A stretch of 64,000 nt of DNA from Coffea arabica. Lineage: Eukaryota; Streptophyta; Magnoliopsida; Gentianales; Rubiaceae. The stretch lies in contig NC_092312.1 of NCBI RefSeq assembly GCF_036785885.1, forward strand, positions 23,640,001 through 23,704,000, written 5' to 3'. The notes beneath the pieces are model-generated. The model made no database searches and was not told the origin of the DNA. It saw only the letters and a program-made list of their open reading frames with translations. The position numbers and the translations under genes are program-made. Below, in pieces: positions 35,087 to 46,819 of the stretch; position 1 is the stretch's first letter; each line of letters opens with the position of its first letter.

Positions 35087-38000
35087 TCATCGAACCTCAA
35101 CTTTATTCATCTCCAACCTCCTGTGCGTGTTCGCTTTCCGCATAATTTCATGACGGACAACGTTGGCATCATCCAGAACCAAAGACAGTGCTACTTTGCG
35201 CCGCTCCTGCTCCGAATTGTACTGCACCGATAAATTTGTTACTATCTCCATCGTTCGCAACCAATGCAAGCATACACACTTACTGTTACAGCATACGACG
35301 CCATTCCTTTTTCCTTACCTGATTCCATTTCCAGCTTCCAATTCCACTTGATAACATATCCATGTACTTCAGCATCAATAACCCACAATCCCACCTGCAT
35401 TACAAACCATAACCACATTTTTAGACAACCGTTGCTGAACTATGGAAAAAACTTCCAAACCTATGCACATGCAACTTACGCATTCCGTTGCTGTGGACAT
35501 GTGGCTGCAGCTTTTATTTTGTACAGCCAAAGGCATGACGAATACTGCCCCTCCAAACCATAAGTCAGCGCTGCTTCCAACCTTTCAATCTGACGGCCAT
35601 ACAAGAAAAACATATCCAATTTTAAGTTTACTGCCACCAATTGTAAAGGTGATGGTCGTGTTCATGAAATGTTTGACAAACCAACTTAGTTTACCACTGT
35701 CTCCACGGAGCTGCGCCTATTCATTTCCGTTTGCTCGTCTCCTCTCAATGAATCATAAATTAATACTTCTTCGCTTCCCATGTCCACCACACACATATAC
35801 CAATGCTCATCGTGCCACATTGGCACGAATATCTGAAGCATAGCAGCGGTTAGTTAGTCATCATCATGGCAATCTGTATCTATTCCATTATGCTACATAA
35901 CAGGGCAGCTGCTCGTACCTTCTCACACTTTTTTATATTACCTCCTACTTTACATTCCTGTAGATATGTACAGTACAGCTCGTCTGCTGATTTGTTGAAC
36001 TCCAAAATCTCTTGCTACAACACGACAGTAAAATATGACATTTCAATATGAATGTACGTACTCACAAGCCCCCAACTTTGGCCGAACACTTGTACCTGAA
36101 ACCAAGTTGGCATGAACCACCATCGCATTGACTGATCGTCAGGACGCCTTTGCTGCCGCGCTGTTTTCATCGCACAATAGCAATTGATTATCTGCACCAA
36201 ACTCAAGTCACATCACTTCGTCCTCCGTGAAACAGTCCACACAACACCACCCAATTTCAATCCCTCGATTTACTCACATCACATGCCATGGGTTTTTCAG
36301 GAAGCAACGACCCCATTGCATCCCGACTTGCTGTCTGCCCCTTAATTGACACCAGTACTTCCCTGTCATTACAACAGCGTACATTAATGTTTTCCCTATG
36401 TGTATTACGGTTTCATAATCTACAAACTTGATATCATCATTTTCAATGACTCGAGTGAAAACGGCCAGACTAGGTTCGGTCTTCCTCACTAATACAACCA
36501 GCAATCACGGTTTCAATGACTCAATCGGTCCTTAGGGTCATTCAGTTAGCCTAAGGCGGTTATGTACTCACCATAAGGGTCATTGAGTTTTCATTGTACT
36601 TCCATTCTCAAACTTCTGGAATACTCACCTTTTATTCTATATGCAACCATGTTACCTACCCTTGCTTTTTATATAAAGGTGGCATGATTGACAGCACACA
36701 AATTGTAAGTTTTGTGCTCACTTGTAAACCAATTTTAACTGCTTCGAAGATTTTCGTTCCTATGCCCTCTCCCCTATGGGGATAATCATACTACATATTT
36801 AGTCAACCTTATAATTGCAAATACTTTTCTGTCCCCTTTCCCATTGCAATTTCAAATAAAGGATAAAACAAAATAGAACTGTTGATTTAACAAATCCATG
36901 ATCCAGTACATACCCTTGCGACAGCTGAGTGTCAAACAAGAACTTCAGTATTTTTGCTCGTCCCTCACTCAATTTTCCCCCGATAGATGCTAGCCTCGTT
37001 TCCTGCTACCACAAAAATATGTCATCTTTCATTGTCTATAATTTCCCATACTTTAGTAATTCTGGAACGTTGGAATACTCACCTTTGCCAATAAAGCAAC
37101 GATCTTCGTTTGACACTTGTTCATCACACTGCTATCCATCTGTACATAAAACTACAATTTATACTTTACTTTTCTAATGCTACAAATACCTTGGCACAAA
37201 CCGATCCATACCTTTATTCTTTTACCTTGCCTTCTGTTTTGTTTGTCTTCCCCCACAGGCTTCTCCGTATTGTCCATCCTTAGTCTCTTTCTACTCCTCC
37301 ACTTTGTAATTTTCGATGCACTCTTTTCACCCATTACAGTACTATTCGTAGTGACTCTATCATTTTCACTCCTGCTTTTGGACCTAACATCTGGCGTTGT
37401 AGGACTCAATTTATGTAACTCACTCCCTCTTTTAACATTACCGCGCCAATCGTCCTTCTGCCCACCCTCCACACCAAGTGCCCGGTTTGTTTTGCACACC
37501 CTTCCACTTTCATACATGCTCCTCAGCCTTTCAAAACGACATTCAATCATTGCTTCCATTCTACCAATACTATCCTTCACATCTTTATTACCACATTCAA
37601 TTTCAATCAGTCTTCTATCAATGTCTTCTCTACAGCTTATGTTATTGTAAAACTGCACATTGCCCTGTCACTACAACCCTTCAGTTTTGTACTACTAGTA
37701 ACGTCACAAAATGCAGATTGCAATTTCAACAACAATTCACACGAAAGGATTTTACATTACCTGTTCCCCCTCAAATATGTGATTCCTCCTCAATATTCGC
37801 ACGCTTTCATTAATCTCGTACCTTCCCCAAAATCTTAGCCTCGGCCCTCTCGGCTGGAACTTGCGAAACTCGTCCTCACCCTCGATATAGAATCGTTCCA
37901 GATAGTAAATCTGCACGGACAAAAACGCCTACCATCATTTACGGGTCTTTTCTATCAAAGTTTAATTTCATTATTCCAGTAATTCCTATCTCTAATACAA

Positions 38001-38867
38001 AATGGTGCGTCTTTCTTATACCATCAAGAAAAGTGCACATCCCGCTATTCCGTTGCCGTCTCTATCACGGATGCTCTTCACCAAATTGTCAAGTATGAAT
38101 TTCGACCAGTTCAAATTTTCCATATTCTCCTCTGTAGCCACTACAGCCACCAGAGCCCGGCTCACTTTGTCATCCAAACTTGGTGCTAACAACCTACCAA
38201 CAACAAACAATACGAACTTCACTTTGAATTCTAAGCCTTCGTTATGCAAACTACATATACTGTGCCTCAATTCCTCCACTACAATTTCACCGCTATTTAT
38301 TCTGATATTCAATTCTCTTTCCAACTCTGTATCCATCTCTTGCCTTCGCTTTTCGCTTTCAATATCTTTCCCACGGCTGCTCAAACCAAGTACACATTCC
38401 ACATCCTCCGCTGTCACCTGTAGACAGTACCCATGAACGTTCAGTGTCCTCCGATCTACATCAAAGTTATCCACCAGCCACTTCAACATCTCTTCGTCAA
38501 CCTCTACTCCCTTCACATTCAAAATTGACCCGAATCCAAACTCTCTGACAGCCTGCCGCTGCTCATCCGAGATCCAATCCACCATATTCTTCACGGAATG
38601 AGTTGAGTGGCTTACCATTGTTTCCGCCGTCCGACGAATGGCCTTCCTTTCACTGCTGCAACGTTTATAATTCGAAGGTGTTCCACTCTCATGCATCAGC
38701 GATACTACCATTGTTTCCGCCGTCCGACGAATGGCCTTCCGTTCACTGCTGCAACTTTTAAAATTCGAAGGTGTTCCACTCTGATGCATCGGCGATACTA
38801 CATTTTCGCTTTCTCCTTCACTGTCCCACTGCATCTCCGAAGCATCTATTTCCGCCGCCAGCTCCAT
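35087..38867 (-). CDS. Ulp1-family (C48) cysteine protease, mirror copy
   Basis: Inverted copy of 2862-6642 with no difference seen. It has the same exon structure, with the ATG at 38865-38867 and the stop at 35087-35089. The same His, Asp, Gln and Cys positions are preserved, so both copies could be expressed. Being identical and opposed, their transcripts are sense and antisense only if transcription reads through the palindrome centre. Confidence 0.8.
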
Positions 38868-40240
38868 AACAAATCCCTATCTTCTGCTATTCCTCCTGCT
38901 CAGGTTTTGGCGCTTTTTCCTTTCTAATACGCCTGCACTCTTTAGCTTATCCAGTAAGCTTCGCGCCTTTTTTCCATGCCGTACTTTCGCGTACAAACCC
39001 TCACTTTCCCGGTTGCTTAATTTCGGCCCCTCCACATTTGGCATGCCCGGCTGGAGTCCTCTTCAACCCCCAATAGATCTTCCGGTTGCACGTCACAAAA
39101 GCCCTTTCCACGTGCCCGCCCAACACACTTCCCCTACCGTTTGTGGCCAAAAATGCTTGAATGTCTTTTCCGTTAACTTTCTACACCTCTGTTTTGACAT
39201 GTAAACATACCGCAGCAACATCCAGAAAAAGAATGCAATCTTCACGCAACCGTGATGGAAACGTACAAAGATATGTCGGGCTCAATATATTTACTCCAAA
39301 ATTGTGCATCCCCAAGGATGTACAAGTGGACTCTTTCTTATTCATCAAATTTGCATAAGCCATTTTTTTAAGCCTAAGTTCACACTAGGATGCTCTTCAA
39401 TTATGAGATAACCTTGAGTGAAGAGAGAGGGTTCATTCGGACCTACTCATCGCCAATTTTGATTCACGTGTTCCAACCCGTTGGCAAAAAAATATCATGC
39501 AAAGTGAAAATTATTTTAACTATTTAATATAAATTATCACCACACCAAACTTGCACTCTCTCTTCCCGAATCGTCCTGACCCAGTCCTGACCCCTCCTCC
39601 AAATGTCTTTTTTTTTTCTTTTTTTTTTGTCATTAGTAGCAACTTCTAATCTACTTCTACATTAACCTATATTATGCGAGAGGAGAAGTCTACAGAAACG
39701 TATCAGAGGTGCAGGATGAACCGTCAGATTAGACAAGTTCACTGCTGTACTCTCTGATTTTTTTTTGAAAAAACAAGAAAGCTACACACTTCCTTGTAAT
39801 GTATTAGGTGGGGTTTGAATCTTTAATTTAGTGCACAAGAGAGCTTAAAAAGGCTTTTCTTAGTTATTAGACCAAGATCCAATGATTCTCCAAATGACTT
39901 GATTGCTTTCAATGATAAAGGATAATACGCTAATATGTTGATATGCAATTTATATGCATTGTTTTAGTTGTTTATGCTTAAACAAAATTAGTAATTAGTG
40001 AATATAAATTCACATACTATATACACCTTTAGCATATGCTTGCAACTTAGTTACATATTTTGGAACGAACTGGTCCCAAAATTCCGTAAAACAAGGAACG
40101 CATAGGACGGTCTGGTACCAAAATTCTATGGAAGCACTGGACCCTGCCGAAACCAGTCCCAAAATTTCCTCAACTTGTTCTCCATTGTTATGCCTCTCAT
40201 TTATGATATCCATGTCCTACGTGGAATTGAGGTTATTAGC

Positions 40241-40918
40241 TAGGGGTGGCAATCGAGTCCGTTTCGGGTTGAGACTCGGGTATAACAGAAAACTCGCTGA
40301 TCCGAACCTGACTTGCCAACCCGAAACGGGTCAGAATATCTGACACGAACCCGAAAATTTCGGGTTGGTGGGTCGACCCGAAATGACCCGAATTTAATTT
40401 TAATTTATTAATTTATCACTGTAATTTCTAATAAAACAAATTTCGTACAAGACTAATTACATAATCAAGTAACAAAAATTTAAATAAATAATCCCAAACC
40501 AAATCTAAAATAAATTAAAACACTGTAAAAGAGTTTTATCCCGAACCAAATATAAAATAAATTAAAACTGTATAAAAGTAAAAAATAATTATAATGCATT
40601 ATTTATCCAAATATAATAATTTCAATCTCACACAAGTTAAATAAATTCATTTAGGATTAAGTAATTAATGCATTTGGAAAAAAAGAATAACTTAGTTTAG
40701 TTAGATAAAATAATTTTTAAGTTTATTAAATTATTTTTAATTCTTAAACAGGTTATCGGGTCATCCACGGGTTGACCCAAATTCGACTCGTTTTCTTTTC
40801 GGGTCCATCGGGTTCGACCTAATTTTGACTCAAACCTGCGAAACCTCAACCCAAACTCATTAATTTCGTGCTAGATTCGTGTCGTGTTTTCAGATCGTGT
40901 CGGAAATTGCCACCCCTC
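40241..40918. mobile_element. hAT-type MITE, mirror copy (right arm)
   Basis: Inverted copy of 811-1488, with the TSD TTATTAGC at 40233-40240 and 40919-40926. It was duplicated as a passenger of the palindrome rather than inserted independently, since the target site and sequence are identical. Confidence 0.9.
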
Positions 40919-41942
40919 TTATTAGCCATCATCCATCAGGATGTTAAAGGATGGAGGAGGATCCCCAAAACTGGAGTCCTGTATGGACTAAATATTTTTT
41001 AGGGTGCCTTTCCAAAAAAAATTTTATTTACTATTATATAGTCCTGTATGGACTATATAATTTTATTTTAGAGTGTTTTAAAATTTAGACTTTTTTGGGA
41101 CATTTTAAAATTATTTACTATTCCTCCCTCTCCTCCTTCTCTTTCCCTACGCTGCTTCCTTCTCCCTCTTTATCCCCCAACCCCACTCCTACCCAGGTTG
41201 GTTAGGCACCATAAGCAAATCTAGTCACAAAAAGGAGGAGGAGCAGGGGGAAGGAGGGGGGAAGGGGAGAAGAGGATGGAGGACGGAGGAGAGAGGTTGA
41301 AGGAGAGGGAAAGGAGGAGGAAGAGGGAGGGAATGGCAATGGTGGGGGAAGAAAAAGGTGGTGGTTTTTTTTTTCTATTTTTTAATATTTTTATTAGAAG
41401 TATTTGAGATTTATTTGAAGTGTTTTTGGGATAGATTTTACTCTAGTGTTATACTTGAAAAACTAGGGGGCTGTTTAGTTAAAGGGTTTGGGAATCACAG
41501 AATGGAATAAACCCCTTATTTGTTGCTTGGGTTAAACCTATTGGAATGCAATTTTTGGAATCATTTCTAAAAAATAGGACTTATCCCATTCCCGAACAAA
41601 TTAGGAGATTTTGGATAAAACCCTCAACTTATTCCCTCGGACAACATTTATGACGGACCTACTCCTCACATACAAAACTCCTCTACCCTCTCTTTCTCTC
41701 CGTTACACGCCGTCTTTCTGTTCTTCTTCTTCATCAGTTTTTCTATCTCTTCTTCTTCATCATATAGTCTTCATCTATAATCCAAAATCTCTTGAAAAAA
41801 AAAAGATCTAAATAGATTAATAGTGGGCAAATATTTTTAGTGGGCAAATTATTCAACAAGATCTCCACGAGAAAGATCTCTAAGAAAAATTGAAGAAAAC
41901 CCTCCACCCAAATTTCTCCTATAATTAATACTAAGGTAGAAT

Positions 41943-42340
41943 TTGCGATTTGAAAAAATGGCGGAGATGTTAACTGGAAAACGACCAATTCAGTCTCCAG
42001 GACGGGATGACATGGTTGATCTCCCGAGGTGGGTCCAATCAGTTGTCAGGGACGAATGGACAGCCGAAGTTTTTGATGTCGAGTTGATGAGGTTCCAAAA
42101 TATTGAAGAAGAAATGGTGCAGATGCTGCAAATAGCCATGGCATGTGTTGCCAAGGTGCCAGACATGCGACCAAACATGGATGAAGTAGTTAGGATGATT
42201 GAAGAGGTCCGGCAATCTGACTCGAAGAATCGGCCATCTTCAGAAGAGAACAAATCCAAGGACTCAACTATGCAGACCCCTTGACTCCTTGGAGGCTCTC
42301 CTTGTTTATGTTTTTTGCAGTTTTCCATTTGTATTTTGAA
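41943..42340 (+). pseudogene. Receptor-like kinase 3' fragment (end of kinase domain)
   Basis: An open frame to the stop at 42282-42284 encodes the last part of a plant LRR receptor-like kinase: [20 protein letters not shown], a [20 protein letters not shown] stretch (kinase subdomain XI) and an acidic SSEENKSKD tail. The upstream lobes, the ATP site and the activation loop are missing; homology starts at about 41961. The sequence has no stops, so the fragment is young. 42285-42335 is probably captured 3' UTR. It ends directly at a block of the motif array found in the palindrome arms. Confidence 0.82.
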
Positions 42341-42560
42341 AGGGTACTCTGTTCTTATAATGGAGAAAAACTATAAAGAGCTGGTGTTTTATTGGAAAAC
42401 GGGTTTATTTTTATTTTATCCGATAAATAAATTTGTTTATGGGAAAATGGATACTCTATTCTTATAATGGAGGAAAGCCATAAAGAGCTGATCTTTTATG
42501 GGAAAGTGATACTTTACAAAAAGTGACCGCGATTTGGTTTATGAAATTACCCCAAACCAA
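42336..42560. repeat. ATAAAGAGCTGG motif block outside the palindrome
   Basis: Two motif units with GGGTACTCTGTTCTTATAAT, TATAAAGAGCTGGTGTTTTA, TTTATCCGATAAATAAATTT and CATAAAGAGCTGATCTTTTA, ending in GATTTGGTTTATGAAATTA. The order is the same as in the 7205-8500 array and the 13761-14445 module, but it is diverged from both. It shows the family is not limited to the palindrome, or that the mobile segment extends past 41728. Confidence 0.88.
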
Positions 42561-44930
42561 AATTTAGAATGAATTTGTTTGTTTTGAAACCTCAAGGGAG
42601 TGTCAGTGCAAGTGTCAAAAACCTCAAGGGAGGTTTCTACAATTAACCCTTTGTTTTATAAGAATTGTTATATCAGGGGTAAATTTGAAATTTAATTGTA
42701 TTTAATTCTGAAACACTCATCAAACCAAACATCAGGAATTGGAATGATGCTAATTCTAATGTGTGAATCAAACTAGATATTGGAATAAAAAGCTTAATTG
42801 CAAACCAGAGTCTATGATTCCATTTCTATTTTCGATTCCAATCTGTGAAACAAGCACCCCTAGTTTTTAGAAAATCTCCAAATCTAAATAGATCTAAGAT
42901 TTCAATATGGTAAAATTAGTGTTTAGAAAATCTTCAAATCTAAACAGACCTATGATTTCTATATGGAATAGAGTTTCTCAATGAACATCTTTTCATAGGT
43001 GTCATAGAGTTTATTGTATAATTAACCTTTTTTACCTAAAAATAATCGCATTTTATTGATTTTCAAAAAAGAAATCTGTACAAGCAGCTCATAATACATT
43101 AGAACCGCTAGTTCTCACCATCTATACTTGTTTTTGCAGCTCTTTAGTAATTTGACATTGTGCAGGATTTAGCGGCATCTTTTGTCCTCCGTTACTGCGT
43201 AAGAGTAGCATGCTGCTGCTAACTAGGGATTGCTCCTGCATTATCAATAATAGCTCGTAGTTTTACGTCAAAGAAGAAGTCATTGCCTAAAGTATCCAAA
43301 TTGATATAGAACCGACAGCAGGAATAAGTTTCCGGACTGAGTACTATCATCTTCTCATATTTTGTTCTTGGAGGCCTAAACCTAATCAATTTTTTTGCAT
43401 CGCCATAAATCAATTAATATTTCTTCCATATAAGATCAAGAAGCTATTAGGGTCTCAAGGTTTACGTATAGGTAGACAAATTTTGTCTGCTTTACACATA
43501 AGATCTTGGATCCTCGTATTTTTCAAATAATTTTTGGATGCGAACTCTTTTTTTTTTAATCAATAATCATTATACTTTTGAAGGCATGATGACTGTTAAC
43601 ATGGTTGGGTTGAATGTAAAAAAAAAAAAAAAAAATGGTTGGGTTGATTGTGTAACTAGGCAAGAATGTAACCCTTATGCATAAGATGTAAGTTGAAAAT
43701 TAGCGTGTAGGTCTAAATACAGCTTTGGTCAATAATTATTTTTCCTAGAGAAGTGAATATTTTCTCCAGGTCATTAGAAACGAAAAAGGTAAATTACATA
43801 TGACCTCCCTAAAGTTTTAAATTTTACCGTATGATTCCCTAAATTTTTAATATATCCACATCATCCCCTACGATTTTATGCAACCTGAAAATAGATAGAA
43901 AGCACGACTGATCACTGCGATTGAATTAAATGCTCTCCAAAAATACGTGTGATAAAATCATAATATCTACTTAATTTGTCTGTGATCTGTATGAATATAT
44001 ACTTTATTCCTGCAGTTTTTGCATTTATTTGCAAAATTACCAAGAGTTTTGTTCAAGGTGATAAGATCGTGGTTCAATTTATTATTTAAATAAGAACAAT
44101 ACTCATATTTCAAATAATGACATTATGGAGGCTATTTTCTATCAAGTTTCTTATTTACATGGAACTACAAGGAGATGAAGTCGATATTATGAAATGTTAG
44201 ATAATCATATGGTAATGTGCGAAACTACAAGAGGGTTACGTGTAATTTATGGTTAAAAATTTTTTAACTCACTTACAGAGAGAGAAGCTTTGCAACTCCA
44301 AGTTTGTATATCTACTTAATTATATGGGGTCCCTTGCATCCTCATCTATTCAATCAATCATGGATAGCATCTTTTACCCTATAGCTTTATGTCCACTTGG
44401 ACGAGTGAAGGGTCCTGCATGTCATGATATCAATGATTTAACTTTAAACAGTTTATCAAATAAATTTAGTACAGGTCAAAAATGAGATTCTCCTTTTCGT
44501 TAGATTTTTTCCATCGATCTCTCCATTTGTTCAATATATATCTTAAGCGCTATAAATTTATAAAATCAACACAGGTTATAATATATTTCATCACTTGTGT
44601 CAATTATACATAAAACGATGTAGTTTTAACTTGAATTGGCAGTGAAGTGTGAGCGTGTGTAAAAATTTGTCAATTTATAAAATTTTTTTATTTTTATTAA
44701 CTACATAAAGCTGGCACATTTAGAAAAAAAAAAAAGTGTCACAACAATCAGCCCTTCCAAACTGTTGTGTTTCCATATTGTTTTGGGACCATTCCATGTT
44801 TGTTATGTCGATACGAAATCAGTCAAATTTCAATTAGTGCCCTTCCTTCTTGTGAAATATTTTTGTCATCAAAATAGACAAATTAGTTTTTGATTCTATT
44901 TATTAATATGTAGAGATTTGATTAATGGTG
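42561..44930. other. AT-rich intergenic DNA without a supported gene
   Basis: Contains AACCTCAAGGGAGGTTTCTA-type repeat scraps (42585-42650), sequence resembling the end of a Tourist/hAT-like MITE near 42820-42870 (GCACCCCTAG), and a 65-codon minus-strand frame at 43219-43413 (PRTKYEKMIVLSPETY, then FFFDVKLRAIIDN) that looks like a conserved exon fragment of unknown family. A-runs lie at 43619-43634. Nothing else stands out. Confidence 0.35.
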
Positions 44931-45860
44931 AAAAGTTTGGTGCGGCGACAACTTATATTAAATAGTTAAAATAATTTTCACTTTGCTTGATATTTTTGTG
45001 CCAACGCGTTGGAGCCTGTAAATATAGAGTAATGCCCATGGAAGAGGAATTGTTCCTGCTAGTTCATAGTCAAAATTTGATTAAAAAAAATATAAGGTCC
45101 AAATTTTATTTTGTACCTCAATTTTTCACCATTATATATTAAATTCATAAAATTTTGTTATATAATTATATATTATTAAAAATAAATAATATCGTGTGAA
45201 ATTAAAGTTACATCGTATATATTTTGCACAAAATTACCTCCAACGATTTTTTTTGATAATCGTTCGGCCCTTGTCCAATGCCCATTCATTTGATAATCGC
45301 ATTCTTCTTTCTTTTTTTAATATTGACATTGATTGACACTAACATATCAGACACCCCGAATGTGACCATTCTTGTCCTTTCGCAGAATCTTAGAACCGGT
45401 CCATACTAAATTATTGTCCCCCTGCCGAATTTTGGGAATTGGGACCAGTCTTTCTTGTGAGTTCCGCCTTTTGTTAAATTACGCAGGCAACTTGTTCTCC
45501 ATTGTCACGTCTCTCATTTAATTTTTCTTTTATATCTTTTAGAGCAGTAGATATAATTTTTAATTATAATTATTTTAAATGTAATTGTCTTGATATCCAG
45601 CCATCATTCGTACGAGGATTTGCGGTTGTTAGCCATCATCCATCACGATGTTGAAGGATGGTGGAGGACATTGAGGAGTAGAGAAAATTGGGTTCCATGG
45701 ATTAAATATTCCTCAGGGTGCCTTTCAAAAAAACAATATTGTAATATTGTATTTTAAAAGCTTTACTAATACAATATGTATTTTAGAGTGTTTTATAATT
45801 TAAACCTTTTTCAGTTACTTTTTAAGATTTAATTGAAATGTTTTTGTCAATATTTTTAAA
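44930..45860. repeat. Diverged relative of the palindrome flank, lacking the MITE
   Basis: 44935-45010 matches about 2168-2250 (TATTAAATAGTTAAAATAAT, then TTTTCACTTTGC). 45490-45850 matches the right-arm flank 40170-41100 (CAACTTGTTCTCCATTGT, GTTAGCCATCATCCATCA, GGGTGCCTTTC) without the 678-bp MITE. The two blocks are arranged in relative orientations different from the arm, so this copy is rearranged as well as diverged. Confidence 0.75.
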
Positions 45861-46819
45861 TTCGAACCAATAAGTGAACCAGTCAAATGTCCAGGTCACG
45901 ATTCAATTGATCTTTACAATTCAACCTCGATTCAAGGACTTTAATATATCCAAAACAAAAAAGAAAAATTCAAAAGCTCACATAAAGTGGAGAGAAGAAT
46001 ATTTAGAATTTTCTGAGAGAGCCCTCGAACGGACTTAAAGACTGCTGCTGTAGATAATACGAGAGATACCACCCCATGTTTAACTTTTTGGTTAGGGGCC
46101 ATTTGTAACAAAAAAAAAAAAAAGGAGGTTTAGAATGTCCAGGCAGCTCCCAATTCTTCACACCTATCATCTTCTTCATTTTTAGGTGCGGCCAAAACAT
46201 CAAGAAGCTTGACCATAGGAAGTCGCCATCATCATCATTGATGAATACCAGATGCATACCACCGTATCTTGAACAAAGTTCACCACAAGGCATCGCCTTT
46301 GTCATTTAAACTATTTCTAGAAATGGAAATTAAAAACAATCAATTTAAAAAAAAAAGTCGTTGAAGAATGTCTACAAATAAGAGGCCAATCATCACCATT
46401 TAATGATTTAACGCACATTATCATTTTCTAAATTAACTAAAATCAAACTATTTCTACAAAACCCAACAAACGTTGTTTCTTTTCATCCCACAAAAGACAA
46501 AAAAAGATGAAAATCAAGCACTAAGAAAAATCATAAGAATATATATATATATATATATATTTATTTATTTATATTAGGACGGGTGCTTTTAGGAGAGGCG
46601 GTGTTCATGGGGCAAGGGGTAATTTTAACGGTGGGTGCTTTTAGGAGAGCCATAGGACGGGCGAGTATACACCGCACCAATTCCGCGCCCTGTCCCTCGC
46701 CTTATATATATATATATATATTATAATTATAGATATATCATATTTAATATTATTAATTATAATAATATTATTATTAGTTATAGATATCAAATTATGTACA
46801 TTTAATACAATTAGTATTA
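45861..46819. other. Intergenic with (TA)n-flanked GC-rich insert
   Basis: 46539-46560 and 46703-46722 are (TA)n tracts. Between them lies about 140 bp of GC-rich DNA with GGTGCTTTTAGGAGAG twice. A 100-codon minus frame at 46003-46305 is not recognised. Otherwise AT-rich. Confidence 0.45.

Larger units (their letters stand above)
21129..41728 (-). repeat. Right arm of giant inverted repeat (palindrome)
   Basis: Reverse complement of 1-20597, 20600 bp long because of 3 extra bases at 34241-34243. Its outer end at 41728 runs on into sequence (41729 onward) whose partner, if any, lies left of the window. All genes of the left arm are present here in opposite orientation, except that the innermost one is truncated by the breakpoint at 21128/21129. 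Confidence 0.97.

Noticed and set aside
1..41728. Plastid inverted repeat, because arm length is similar
   Set aside because: No rRNA, tRNA or plastid genes; the arms have nuclear-type introns, F-box and Ulp1 genes and a MITE, and the spacer is only 531 bp.
41611..41811. 66-aa Ser-rich ORF at the right end of the palindrome
   Set aside because: CT-rich low-complexity DNA gives Ser/Leu runs; no start context or domain.
41943..42284. Functional receptor kinase
   Set aside because: Only the last part of the kinase domain is present; the catalytic lobes are missing.
43219..43413. 64-aa minus-strand ORF as a gene
   Set aside because: Looks like a conserved exon piece but I cannot name the family, and no neighbouring exons were found.
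46003..46305. 100-aa minus-strand ORF as a gene
   Set aside because: Contains an A/T-run-encoded Phe stretch, no recognised domain, and AT-rich repeat surroundings.
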